The position numbers and the translations under genes were made by a program. A DNA stretch of 23,653 nt from a virus: IMG/VR virus record IMGVR_UViG_3300009027_000037, positions 1 through 23,653 of that record; one strand, written 5' to 3'. Below the pieces are notes generated by a model. It saw only the letters and a list, made by a program, of their open reading frames with translations, had not been told where the DNA came from and ran no database searches. Positions within the stretch are counted from its first letter, which is position 1, and each line of letters starts with the position of its first letter. This document shows positions 1-6,972 of this stretch, in pieces.

Positions 1-699
1 CTGTATAGCCACAGCACTATCAATATCATAACCTGCATTAACAGCAGCATCAAACCCTTGGACTTCTCTTCCAGCCTGTTCCATTAAAGCAGCACGAGTA
101 GACTGAACATTAGCCGCTCTGATCTGGTTCTTGTTCTTACCTGCAAAGAAACCTTTAGCACCGCGCCATAAAAACTCACCTACGTTTCGAGGGCCTTGGT
201 ACTCTTGAGCTAGTGAAGCTTCATAATCTTCGTAGCTTCCTAGCTGTAGGGCTGAGTTGTATTCGTCCCTAAAATTTTGTACGTTTTGAGAAGCCCACTG
301 AGTAGCTTGATTATTTATGTATTTGTTCAGCTCTGTTTCTTTTAACTCAGACAACTCTGCATATTCTTGTTGAGCATCGTTCATCAAAAAGTTTTTACGC
401 TTGTTAATCAGGTAGGCTTCTACGCCTCCATCAAACGCTTCAGCTTGTTTGTACTCTTCAATAGTATTGTTAGCAGTATTAAGAAAAGATCTATACTTGG
501 CTTTACGAGCCATGTTGTCTTCATTGTTAATAAAGTTTGAAGCCTGTTCCCGTAAGAAAGAATTACCTATTCTAGTAAGAATATTAGTAGCCGCAAACGC
601 TGTATCAACACGCTGCTGCTTTCGCTGCTGCTCGCGTATCCTTTCGTACTGTCCACGTCTAACCGCTTGGAGTTCTTTAAAGGTATCTTCAATAGCCAT
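1..699 (-). CDS. Putative internal virion/ejection protein, N-terminal part (runs off left edge)
   Basis: The reading frame starts at ATG 699 and stays open for 233 codons to the window edge, so the C-terminus is missing. The start lies 5 nt after the stop of the upstream gene. The product begins MAIEDTFKELQAVRRGQYER and is rich in charged and helix-forming residues, with a Q/R/K stretch near residues 18-30 that suggests a coiled coil. A small basic GKNKNQ segment sits near residues 195-200. No signal peptide, membrane segment or catalytic motif is visible in the part present. It is the last of a block of virion-type genes, where podoviruses usually carry large internal proteins ejected with the DNA, so I infer an ejection or internal core protein. 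A C-terminal lytic transglycosylase domain would be typical for such proteins but would lie outside the window. Confidence 0.75.
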   Translation of the reverse strand, partial: MAIEDTFKELQAVRRGQYERIREQQRKQQRVDTAFAATNILTRIGNSFLREQASNFINNEDNMARKAKYRSFLNTANNTIEEYKQAEAFDGGVEAYLINKRKNFLMNDAQQEYAELSELKETELNKYINNQATQWASQNVQNFRDEYNSALQLGSYEDYEASLAQEYQGPRNVGEFLWRGAKGFFAGKNKNQIRAANVQSTRAALMEQAGREVQGFDAAVNAGYDIDSAVAIQ

Positions 700-704
700 A
701 TTCT

Positions 705-1259
705 TTATCCTTGTAACAAGCTAGGTTCTGGTCTAGCCATCAAGCTTTCTTCTTGTGGAGGTTCCATAGTAGATATCTTTTCTACTATTTCTTCAGGCAA
801 AGCTCCCTGAGGTATTTGGTTAGTCTTTTTGTATTCATTTAATCTAGACTCTTGCTCGCTATAACCAGTAGCAGCATTCTCAGCGGCTTCTTCTTCTTCT
901 TCGCCCTGATAGATTACGTAGTCTATGTCTGCTCTTTCAGCCAGTGCCATAATCATGTACGCCGTAGGCTCTGCTAACAACATCATAAGATCAGGATTCC
1001 AAACACCCCTATCAAACCCTTGATAAAGAATGTTCTGTGTAATCTCCATAACAGAAATACCAGATCCTACAAGCTCTAAGATCTGTGGATAAGTTTCTTC
1101 AGAAGTTATTTTTACAAAAACAAACTCAATACCTTCACGCAGGTTAGTTATTTCAGGAGCCTTTTCAAACTCATAACGCTGCTCGGGATCGTTAGTTAAC
1201 GATTGGCCCGGAATAGATCTTTCGGCTTTTAAAATTTGGTTAACGTAGTTTGTATCCAT
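705..1259 (-). CDS. Conserved hypothetical virion-associated protein (184 aa)
   Basis: The 184-residue product starts at ATG 1259, 1 nt after the stop of the preceding gene, so it is probably translationally coupled. The centre (about residues 40-115) is a hydrophobic, probably globular helical region. It is followed by an acidic run EEEEEA (about 119-124) and a Pro/Glu-rich C-terminal tail. The tail ends in SLMARPEPSLLQG, which shares short motifs with the neighbouring 345-aa protein (SSLLQG, SLMAPEQP) and with the 322-aa protein far upstream (GLMSRP). No signal peptide or membrane segment is visible. I do not recognise a named family with certainty. Position within the ejection-protein block suggests a small internal virion protein or a chaperone for its neighbours; this is inference. 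Confidence 0.8.
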   Translation of the reverse strand: MDTNYVNQILKAERSIPGQSLTNDPEQRYEFEKAPEITNLREGIEFVFVKITSEETYPQILELVGSGISVMEITQNILYQGFDRGVWNPDLMMLLAEPTAYMIMALAERADIDYVIYQGEEEEEAAENAATGYSEQESRLNEYKKTNQIPQGALPEEIVEKISTMEPPQEESLMARPEPSLLQG

Positions 1260-1260
1260 A

Positions 1261-2298
1261 TTACACTAGACCTTGCATTCTTCTAGAATACATTCCTGCT
1301 GGTTTATATAAAGCATCATACTGAATCATAGGCATACCATAACCTACTGCTGGCATTTGAGACATTGTACCGGCTTGTCCGGGCTGTACTTCATAAGCAT
1401 TCTCTGCAACTACAATTGTTCCTCTACCGCCTCTGTAATCATACTCAGGCTGCTCTGGAGCCATAAGGCTTTGTCCAACCGCCTTCACTGCTTCTGTCCC
1501 AGCCGCCGCTAAACTACGCTCTGTGATAAGATAATCTTTACCAACATCTTCAGCTACATCACTTACTACTGAAGCAGGAATATCAGGAGCTACAAATGCT
1601 TCAGCCTGTGGAGTCATAGGCCCTTGCAACAAAGAAGAGTCAGCAGGCAACTCGCCATAAGCCCCTTCAGCTATAAAGTTAGGATCTGTTGGATCAGTAA
1701 ATACTCTAGCCATAGGATCGTCAGTAGCTTTTAGCGGCGTGTATTCGCTCTGTAGCTCTGGAGGCCCTGTAAAACCCGGAGGTATATTTTCAGGAGATCT
1801 GCCAATATCTTTCCACCAATCTGCACTTCCTATAGTAGTGTTCCAAGTTTCTACAGTTTTACCAGCCGCTACTTCTAATGCACCTCCCTGCCCAAAGATA
1901 TTTGTAGCAGCTCCTTCAACATTGATACCCGGAATTTTGTTAAGAAGTGTTTTACCTACTTCACCTGTAAAGTTTTTAACCGCACTAGTAACAGTGTTAA
2001 ACACTCTACCTGCTCCTGCGGCAAATCTAGCAGCTCCATTAACAACATGAGCAACACCTTTTACCAAAGCGTTAGTAGCAGGATTAGCAAGAGCTGCTGC
2101 TGCCCATGTTCCTACCTTTCCTAAAGTAGATGCTAGTGCACTACCAATACCCGGAAGTATAAAAGCCATAGCAATCTGACCAACAACGCCAATCTCGTTC
2201 ATAAACTTGCCAACTTTTACGGCAACTTTTTTGATGCCCTTGCCAATCTTTTTAAAGACTTTTTTTACGCCTTTAAAAACTTTACTAAAAAATCCCAT
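1261..2298 (-). CDS. Putative membrane-active ejection/internal virion protein with cationic amphipathic N-terminus (345 aa)
   Basis: Start at ATG 2298 is preceded by AGGA six bases upstream and lies 2 nt after the preceding stop. Residues 1-32 hold eleven Lys (positions 6, 9, 12, 13, 16, 17, 20, 23, 24, 28, 31) alternating with Phe, Val and Ile, and no acidic residue before Glu35. This is the pattern of an amphipathic membrane-disrupting helix. Residues 38-106 are an Ala/Gly/Val-rich hydrophobic stretch that could insert in or lie on a membrane. The C-terminal two thirds are Pro/Gly-rich and probably extended, with SSLLQG at 221-226 and SLMAPEQP at 277-284, motifs shared with the next gene's C-terminus. 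There is no signal peptide and no catalytic motif. Together with its place between two other virion-type genes this suggests a protein that helps DNA cross the host envelope. A lysis role is a less likely alternative. Confidence 0.8.
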   Translation of the reverse strand: MGFFSKVFKGVKKVFKKIGKGIKKVAVKVGKFMNEIGVVGQIAMAFILPGIGSALASTLGKVGTWAAAALANPATNALVKGVAHVVNGAARFAAGAGRVFNTVTSAVKNFTGEVGKTLLNKIPGINVEGAATNIFGQGGALEVAAGKTVETWNTTIGSADWWKDIGRSPENIPPGFTGPPELQSEYTPLKATDDPMARVFTDPTDPNFIAEGAYGELPADSSLLQGPMTPQAEAFVAPDIPASVVSDVAEDVGKDYLITERSLAAAGTEAVKAVGQSLMAPEQPEYDYRGGRGTIVVAENAYEVQPGQAGTMSQMPAVGYGMPMIQYDALYKPAGMYSRRMQGLV

Positions 2299-2300
2299 AA

Positions 2301-5300
2301 TTAATCCTCATACATCTTATCAACAGTTGCAATAAGTTTATCTACATACTCTGTGCTTCCGGCTTCTCCGGGGTCATTTGAAAGTGCAGTTGCATACAAA
2401 GTAGTTTGTCGTTGTTGTTCGTTTTGGTAGGCTGTTCGCGCATAGGTAGAGTCATCACGTAACTGCTGCCATACGTTAGCAAGTTCTTGTGTTGACAAGT
2501 TATATGCCTGTTGAGCCGCTGTAGCGTTTGCTGCATTCTCTGCGGCAGTGTTAATAGTATTAGCCTGTCTACGCCATTCAATATTAGACTGCTCTATAGC
2601 TTGAGCGTTTTGAGCATTCCATATCTCTCTTTGCTGATCCATTTGTGCATTAAACTGATCAAGCTGTGAAGTAAGTTGATTATTGAACTTCTGAACATCT
2701 ATCTCGTTTCCTGCGTTAATAGCAGCTACTCTGTTCTGTTCAGTCACATTAAACTGTGCCATAGCATTTAGTTGAGAAGCATTAAACTGTTCTATCTGTG
2801 CTGCAAGATTAGCATTGAACTGATTAATCTGAGCTTCTGTTGAAGCGTTAAACTGAGCCGCTGAATTTTGTGCTGATTGATCAGACAACAATCTTTGCTG
2901 CGCCATTTGCTGATCTAAAATAGTAGCTTGTTGTGCATTAGACAGATTAGCTATATCCATCTGTAAAAAGTTATTTGCATTTTCTATAGCTACTCTAGTT
3001 CTCTGATCAACAGTAGCAAGATCTAAAGACGCTAAAGCTGTAGCATTTTGCATAGCTGCTTGCTGCCTAGCATTAAAGTCTGTTAGCGTAATAGTCTGCA
3101 TAAACTGGCTGTTTGCTAGTTGCACTTGCTGATCTGCATTGAACTTAGTCAGATCAATATTAGCTACCATTCTAGCGTTTTCAACAGCTCTTTGCTGGTC
3201 AGCATTAAGCTGGGCAACACCCATTGACTGAGCTATCTGCGCCTGTGCCAGATTAGTTTGCATTCTTGCATTCAGGTTGGCAAGCTCTGTTTGTTGAGCA
3301 GCATTTAAGTTGTCTGAACTAGCATTGTTTAGTGCTGTAAGATTTGCAAGCCTTACTTGCTGATCAGCATCTAGGTTTGCTAATTCCATCTGCTGCTTAA
3401 ACGCTGCATTCTTAGATATAAAGTCTGCTGCTACTTGAAACTCTGCAAGCCTTGCTTGGTTCTCGGCTGTCATGTTCTCACGCTCTGTGAGATTCATAGC
3501 CTCAAGATTAGCAAGCTCCATCTGTTGTTCGTTAGATAAATTTTGAGCATTTGAAGCTTGTTGGTTCTGAGCATTTAACTCAGCAGATCTTTGGCGGTTT
3601 GCCAAGTTCTGTGTACGAATCTGCTGTGCTTGCTGTGCTGATAACAAAGCCGCATCTTGACGGAACTGGCTTTGAAGCTGCGCCATGCTCTGCGCCATCT
3701 GTGCTGTTTGGCTTGCAGAAGTTTGTTGATTTGCAAGGTTCTGTAGTCTTAACTGCATTTGAGAAGACTGCTGCTGAAGAGCTGCTTGCTGTTCGTTTGA
3801 TAAGTTCTGGGCGGCACGTTGTTGTAATGCTTGTGCATTAGATTCAGCTATAGGTAAAGATGTTTGAATAATAGCATTAAACAAAGCATCTCTAGCTACT
3901 GTAGAAACTTCCATGCCTCTTTGTGCCAAACGCTGCTCAACTATATCTACGGCTGGCCTAGCCCATGTTGGTATCTGTCCATCTTCCAAACCACCTAGAA
4001 GTGTTTCTAGTTGTGAAGATACCAAAGCTTCGTTAGGCAGGGCAGCAACAGCAGCTTGTATTTCAACAGGCTGTGTATCTACTATAGCTTCAACATTTGC
4101 AGGATCTTCAACAATAGCAGAAGCAACAGCATCAGGTAGCTCTCCCACTTCAGCAACCATAGAGGCAGCAGCACCTTTAGCGGCTGTGCCTTTGATAGCT
4201 CTAGTTTGAGCAGCTTGATAGTTAACAGTCTCTAGTATTTGAGCTTCTATGCCAGATCCAGCAGTTCCTGTAATAGCTTCTCGTTGTTGTGCTTCAATCT
4301 CAGGAGTCTGTGCAACTCTGATATCTGCTGCGGTAACTCCCGGCACAAAAGCATCAGGGCTGATAGTAAAGTCAGCAGCCTGTGCAAGTCCTGCCGTAAC
4401 GTCTCCCATTGTAGCGGCTTGCGCTCTAGAAGATATATCTTTAATTTCTTCTACAGTAATAGGAGGACGTTGTGTACCTATGGCGGGTACAGTTCTGTTT
4501 AACTCCTCTGCTAAGGCTGCTTCATATTGTGAAGCATCTATTTGATTTTTAGTTATTGCATCTGCAACACTAGCAGTAGCAGCTTGTATTTGAGTGGCTG
4601 TTACAGCGGGAGGAGGAGGTATATCAACAAATTTATTAAGTTGCTGTATAGCACTTTGAGGAGTTACACCAGCACTTATATCTACTTTAGTTACTTCAGG
4701 AGGCTGAACATAATCGGCTACATCAACAGTAGGAGCGCGATATGTACCCGGAGTTTCTGAAGTAATTCCTGTAACAACAGTCTCTGCTACTTTTTCTGTT
4801 TCTCCAGCAGAACCCAAAGCGTCCCTATACATCTGAAGACCTACATCCCTATCAATCTCAAGGGCATCAGCCACTAAACCTATATCAGCTCCTGTATCTT
4901 TTACAAACTGAGCTAACTGTTGATTTGTAGCATTAGGATTTTGTTCTTGATATCTAACAAAGTCAGCAGTTTTATCATCTGAAAGCGCATTAAATACTGT
5001 ATTAGCTCTTTCTCTGTCTATACCCATAGCATCTGCTACTTTATTTACATCAGCTCCAATTTGAGTAATGTAATTAGCAATATCTAAATTAGATGCTCCT
5101 CCTTCTCTTCCTGCAAACTGTAAAACTTGAGTAGTAAGATCAGGACTACCGCCATTACCACCATCATCACCACCATTACCACCATTACCACCATCATCAC
5201 CACCGTTACCACCACCCGGAGGAGGAGGGGTAATGTTAACAGTACCTAGATCAAGATTAGGATCAATACCAATATCTCTACCTTCAGTTTCTTCGCCGTA

Positions 5301-5351
5301 GTAAAATTCGTCAGTCCTACCGCCGATCTGATATTTTTTTCTTTTAGCCAT
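2301..5351 (-). CDS. Giant Gln/Asn/Ala-rich hendecad-repeat virion protein (1016 aa), putative ejection protein
   Basis: Start ATG 5351. Regions in order: basic N-terminus (MAKRKK); proline run then a Gly/Asn/Asp-only linker (46-68); two related helical motifs of about 36 residues (about 88-123 and 143-178, both of the form GAD-x3-VADA-x2-IDR); a Pro/Ala-rich extended part (about 200-470); a conserved-looking helical patch around 468-505; then a very long Q/N/A-rich helix (517-934) whose hydrophobic residues recur every 11 positions; and a helical C-terminus. Charge is very low in the long helix. It has no signal peptide or membrane segment. Size and position beside other large virion proteins fit a podovirus internal protein, although phage T7 gp15/gp16 similarity is not visible. 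A rod-like fibre or scaffold-type role is possible. Codon use looks like that of its neighbours. Confidence 0.85.
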   Translation of the reverse strand: MAKRKKYQIGGRTDEFYYGEETEGRDIGIDPNLDLGTVNITPPPPGGGNGGDDGGNGGNGGDDGGNGGSPDLTTQVLQFAGREGGASNLDIANYITQIGADVNKVADAMGIDRERANTVFNALSDDKTADFVRYQEQNPNATNQQLAQFVKDTGADIGLVADALEIDRDVGLQMYRDALGSAGETEKVAETVVTGITSETPGTYRAPTVDVADYVQPPEVTKVDISAGVTPQSAIQQLNKFVDIPPPPAVTATQIQAATASVADAITKNQIDASQYEAALAEELNRTVPAIGTQRPPITVEEIKDISSRAQAATMGDVTAGLAQAADFTISPDAFVPGVTAADIRVAQTPEIEAQQREAITGTAGSGIEAQILETVNYQAAQTRAIKGTAAKGAAASMVAEVGELPDAVASAIVEDPANVEAIVDTQPVEIQAAVAALPNEALVSSQLETLLGGLEDGQIPTWARPAVDIVEQRLAQRGMEVSTVARDALFNAIIQTSLPIAESNAQALQQRAAQNLSNEQQAALQQQSSQMQLRLQNLANQQTSASQTAQMAQSMAQLQSQFRQDAALLSAQQAQQIRTQNLANRQRSAELNAQNQQASNAQNLSNEQQMELANLEAMNLTERENMTAENQARLAEFQVAADFISKNAAFKQQMELANLDADQQVRLANLTALNNASSDNLNAAQQTELANLNARMQTNLAQAQIAQSMGVAQLNADQQRAVENARMVANIDLTKFNADQQVQLANSQFMQTITLTDFNARQQAAMQNATALASLDLATVDQRTRVAIENANNFLQMDIANLSNAQQATILDQQMAQQRLLSDQSAQNSAAQFNASTEAQINQFNANLAAQIEQFNASQLNAMAQFNVTEQNRVAAINAGNEIDVQKFNNQLTSQLDQFNAQMDQQREIWNAQNAQAIEQSNIEWRRQANTINTAAENAANATAAQQAYNLSTQELANVWQQLRDDSTYARTAYQNEQQRQTTLYATALSNDPGEAGSTEYVDKLIATVDKMYED
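2550..3803 (-). repeat. Array of 11-residue (33-bp) hendecad repeats inside the 1016-aa protein
   Basis: In-phase residues are L517, L539, A550, A572, L583, A594, L605, L616, M627, F638, A649, L660, L671, L682, L693, A704, L715, A726, F737, F759, A770, V781, A792 and L803, all separated by multiples of 11; exceptions at the same phase are Q528, S561 and S748. After a two-residue phase slip, the register resumes at L812 and S823. From 834 a hydrophobic residue followed by Asn recurs at exactly 11-residue spacing: F834, F845, F856, F867, I878, F889, F900, W911, (S922), I933, with Asn next in all ten. DNA repeats are degenerate; the periodicity is conserved at protein level. Confidence 0.85.
5148..5216 (-). 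repeat. Gly/Asn/Asp-only linker repeat (residues 46-68 of the 1016-aa protein)
   Basis: The DNA is a short tandem array of ACC/ACCATT/ATC-type triplets on the plus strand, encoding alternating GGN and GGDD units after four prolines. Such low-complexity triplet DNA changes length easily by slippage. At protein level it is a flexible tether between the basic N-terminus and the paired helical motifs. Confidence 0.8.
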
Positions 5352-5356
5352 CTATA

Positions 5357-5632
5357 TCACCACTTGACCTTATCAGCCCAGTAAGCCGCTGACATTTTAC
5401 CTTTAGAAATATTTTTAGCATGACGAGCCTTAAAAGATTTTCTCCTAGACTTTTCAGATGCTGACTGAGGATTTTTACCTGCACCAGAAACGCCTTGCTG
5501 ACCAAAACGTATAGTCTTAACTTGATCGCCTACTTTGGCTACAACAACATGACTCTTAGTAGGATGCTTAGGTGTACGCTTAGGTTTGTTAAACCCAGCC
5601 ACTCCAGCTCTTTCTAGTCTAGAATCTTTCAT
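5357..5632 (-). CDS. Small basic conserved phage protein (91 aa)
   Basis: ATG 5632 overlaps the holin stop in a TAATG. The product is strongly basic, with a Pro/Lys/Thr/His segment (KRTPKHPTKSHVV), a central IRFGQQGVSGAG motif and a C-terminal block with RRKSFKARH and MSAAYWADKVKW. I recognise this pattern (IRFGQQG ... SFKARHAKNI ... SPAYWADKVKW) as a small protein frequent in marine phage genomes. Its function is not known to me. The charge suggests binding to nucleic acid or to the acidic surface of another virion protein. Its place at the boundary between the lysis group and the ejection block does not decide the role. Confidence 0.85.
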   Translation of the reverse strand: MKDSRLERAGVAGFNKPKRTPKHPTKSHVVVAKVGDQVKTIRFGQQGVSGAGKNPQSASEKSRRKSFKARHAKNISKGKMSAAYWADKVKW

Positions 5633-6039
5633 TATGCTTTCCTATCTACCTTTTTAACTTTTTCTACAGTTCGCATAGCTCCTAGACCTAACATACCCAT
5701 CAACACAGGCATCATTAAATCTAGCTCAATCATAGGAACTAATACTCCAGTTTCCATTAATTCTAGTGCCATATTGACAAATGGAATAATAAGAAAATTA
5801 CCAGCCATACCAAGGCAACATACCCAGCCTATCGCAGGCCGCCACCCCGCTACAAACATACTGTGATGTTGAGCCTCTGTTTTGTTAATCTCTAGTTGAG
5901 CTTTTACTACCTCGTTCGCGTGTTTTTCACTCATGGTAGCTATCTCATGAGCAAGCTGTGCTTTTTTATCTTTATCTTCTATAAACTTATCTAGTATAGA
6001 AGATACAGGCCCTATTAGTGTATCTACTAATCCCATCAT
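5632..6039 (-). CDS. Holin of the HOL3TMs (3TM holin) type
   Basis: The product would form lesions in the inner membrane to start lysis. Hallmarks: an N-terminal LIGPVSSILDKFIEDKDKK segment, a helical stalk ending KAQLEINKTEAQHHSMFVAGWRPAIGW-like, and then two clear hydrophobic segments (about residues 68-95 and 105-122) before a basic tail. This matches the HOL3TMs family as I know it. A longer frame exists from TTG 6060, but I chose ATG 6039. It overlaps the upstream stop as ATGA, leaves the family-typical MGLVDTLIGP start, and gives 135 residues. The neighbouring DUF6127-like membrane protein may be a partner. No endolysin is visible beside it. Confidence 0.85.
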   Translation of the reverse strand: MMGLVDTLIGPVSSILDKFIEDKDKKAQLAHEIATMSEKHANEVVKAQLEINKTEAQHHSMFVAGWRPAIGWVCCLGMAGNFLIIPFVNMALELMETGVLVPMIELDLMMPVLMGMLGLGAMRTVEKVKKVDRKA

Positions 6040-6278
6040 TCCACACCCCAAGACATCCAAATGCCTATAGCCAAAGCAGTTAAAATTGAGGTAGTAAGCA
6101 TCCTAGCAATAGTCTGTCCTACTGTAGACTTAGTAGCCCTCCAAACATCTAAAAGATTTCTTAGCTCTTTTACATCATCATAGGCTTCTTGGTCTGACAG
6201 CCCAATATCTTTTAGTGCTTGCTTTGCTCCCTCTTGAGCAGCTTGACTAATTATTTTTTCTAATTCTAACTGATCCAT
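6036..6278 (-). CDS. Small membrane protein, DUF6127-like (possible holin partner/antiholin)
   Basis: The 80-residue product starts at ATG 6278. The N-terminal half is acidic and helical (residues 1-45), followed by ELRNLLDVWRATKSTVGQT, and then one hydrophobic segment (about 58-76, MLTTSILTALAIGIWMSWG) at the C-terminus. The pattern of an acidic helix, a DVxELRxLLDxWR motif and a C-terminal membrane helix resembles DUF6127 proteins that sit in phage lysis regions. Its stop overlaps the holin start (ATGA). A role as holin regulator or second holin is inferred from position and topology. The family assignment is from memory and moderately sure. Confidence 0.8.
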   Translation of the reverse strand: MDQLELEKIISQAAQEGAKQALKDIGLSDQEAYDDVKELRNLLDVWRATKSTVGQTIARMLTTSILTALAIGIWMSWGVE

Positions 6279-6292
6279 ATCTTAATTCCATT

Positions 6293-6760
6293 TTATAGTA
6301 TAATGGAGGTAGCTCCCATTGCAATTATAAATATACCAATTACAGTTCCACCAATAATTGCTAAGTCTATCATTGCTGCTTTTGTTTGAGCGGCTTGTTT
6401 AGCTGCTGCAATTCTAGTGTTTCTTATACGTGACCTTTCGCGTATCATTTCAGTCCAAAGATGACCATTCCCTGTCCATAAAAATATATCTTTTAATTCT
6501 CGCTCTAAATTTTCTGCACGTTGTTTCTGCAATGTCACTTCTAATGCTTGGGCTTCTACAGACTTACCACCAAATATCTTTTGCATTTTGCTAGGATTTG
6601 TTGCTTTCTGTTCAAGGACACTAACCTCTTCACGAGCATCCCAAAAAGCACCTATAGCATTGGTTAGATCTTGTAATTCTCTTCCTTTATGTACAGCTTT
6701 CTTAATAAAATTAAAAGCTTGATTAGCCGCTGAAACGGCTGCTATGATTTCTGCTGCCAC
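6293..6760 (-). CDS. C-terminally membrane-anchored helical protein (155 aa), lysis-region hypothetical
   Basis: The start is GTG 6760, which overlaps the upstream TAG stop as TAGTG. GAGGATC lies just upstream as a plausible ribosome binding site. The body is long, charged and helical (about residues 10-125), with a small Gly/Lys hinge at IFGGKS and a GNGHLWTEMIRER segment. A single strongly hydrophobic segment at residues 130-155 (IDLAIIGGTVIGIFIIAMG) ends the protein. The topology, a soluble coiled domain plus a C-terminal anchor, could suit a tail-anchored cytoplasmic-facing protein. It is not a typical inner-membrane spanin, which has an N-terminal anchor. I recognise it only as a type seen in marine phage genomes, not as a named family. 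Confidence 0.8.
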   Translation of the reverse strand: MAAEIIAAVSAANQAFNFIKKAVHKGRELQDLTNAIGAFWDAREEVSVLEQKATNPSKMQKIFGGKSVEAQALEVTLQKQRAENLERELKDIFLWTGNGHLWTEMIRERSRIRNTRIAAAKQAAQTKAAMIDLAIIGGTVIGIFIIAMGATSIIL

Positions 6761-6972
6761 TAGTAGATCCTCACGCCTTCTTGACTTGAATCAACCAAGA
6801 TTGGCTTGCAGTAAGCTGAGATGGGGCTAGATGTACTTGGAGATCCTCTCCATCTCAACTTGCTTGCAAAGTAATTACATCTGTTTACGTCATAGAAACA
6901 CATTGCTTGATCACAAGTGCTAGACGCTTCCTCGCCTCCTATGAGTACTATAAGGATAAAGACATGAACCAA
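6760..6972 (-). CDS. Small secreted Cys-rich protein (70 aa), TTG start
   Basis: The frame begins directly after the TGA stop of the 1177-aa fibre, in the same frame, with TTG 6972 as the only credible start; the next in-frame ATG would remove the hydrophobic N-terminus. GGTGG in the fibre end may serve as ribosome binding site. Residues 1-12 are hydrophobic (HVFILIVLIG), followed by EEASS, like a short signal peptide. The remaining part has four Cys (20, 25, 32, 55) in the pattern CDQAMCFYDVNRCNYF ... AYCKP, which fits a disulfide-stabilised periplasmic domain. The CFYD..RCNYF signature resembles small proteins I associate with marine phages near the lysis genes. Function is unknown; a role at the envelope during lysis or superinfection exclusion is possible. 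No lipobox is present. Confidence 0.65.
   Translation of the reverse strand: MVHVFILIVLIGGEEASSTCDQAMCFYDVNRCNYFASKLRWRGSPSTSSPISAYCKPILVDSSQEGVRIY

Noticed and set aside
1739-2050. 103-codon plus-strand frame (and similar ones at 3913-4209, 4249-4545 and 12859-13218)
   Set aside because: All are antisense shadows of Ala/Pro/Gly/Thr-rich virion genes. The composition mirrors the complementary codons, and they have no ribosome binding site or operon context.
2342-2581. Overlapping minus-strand frame inside the 1016-aa gene
   Set aside because: Out-of-frame shadow with no ribosome binding site or family pattern, unlike the overprinted frame at the portal end.
6039-6060. Longer holin from TTG 6060
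   Set aside because: ATG 6039 gives an ATGA overlap and the family-typical N-terminus.
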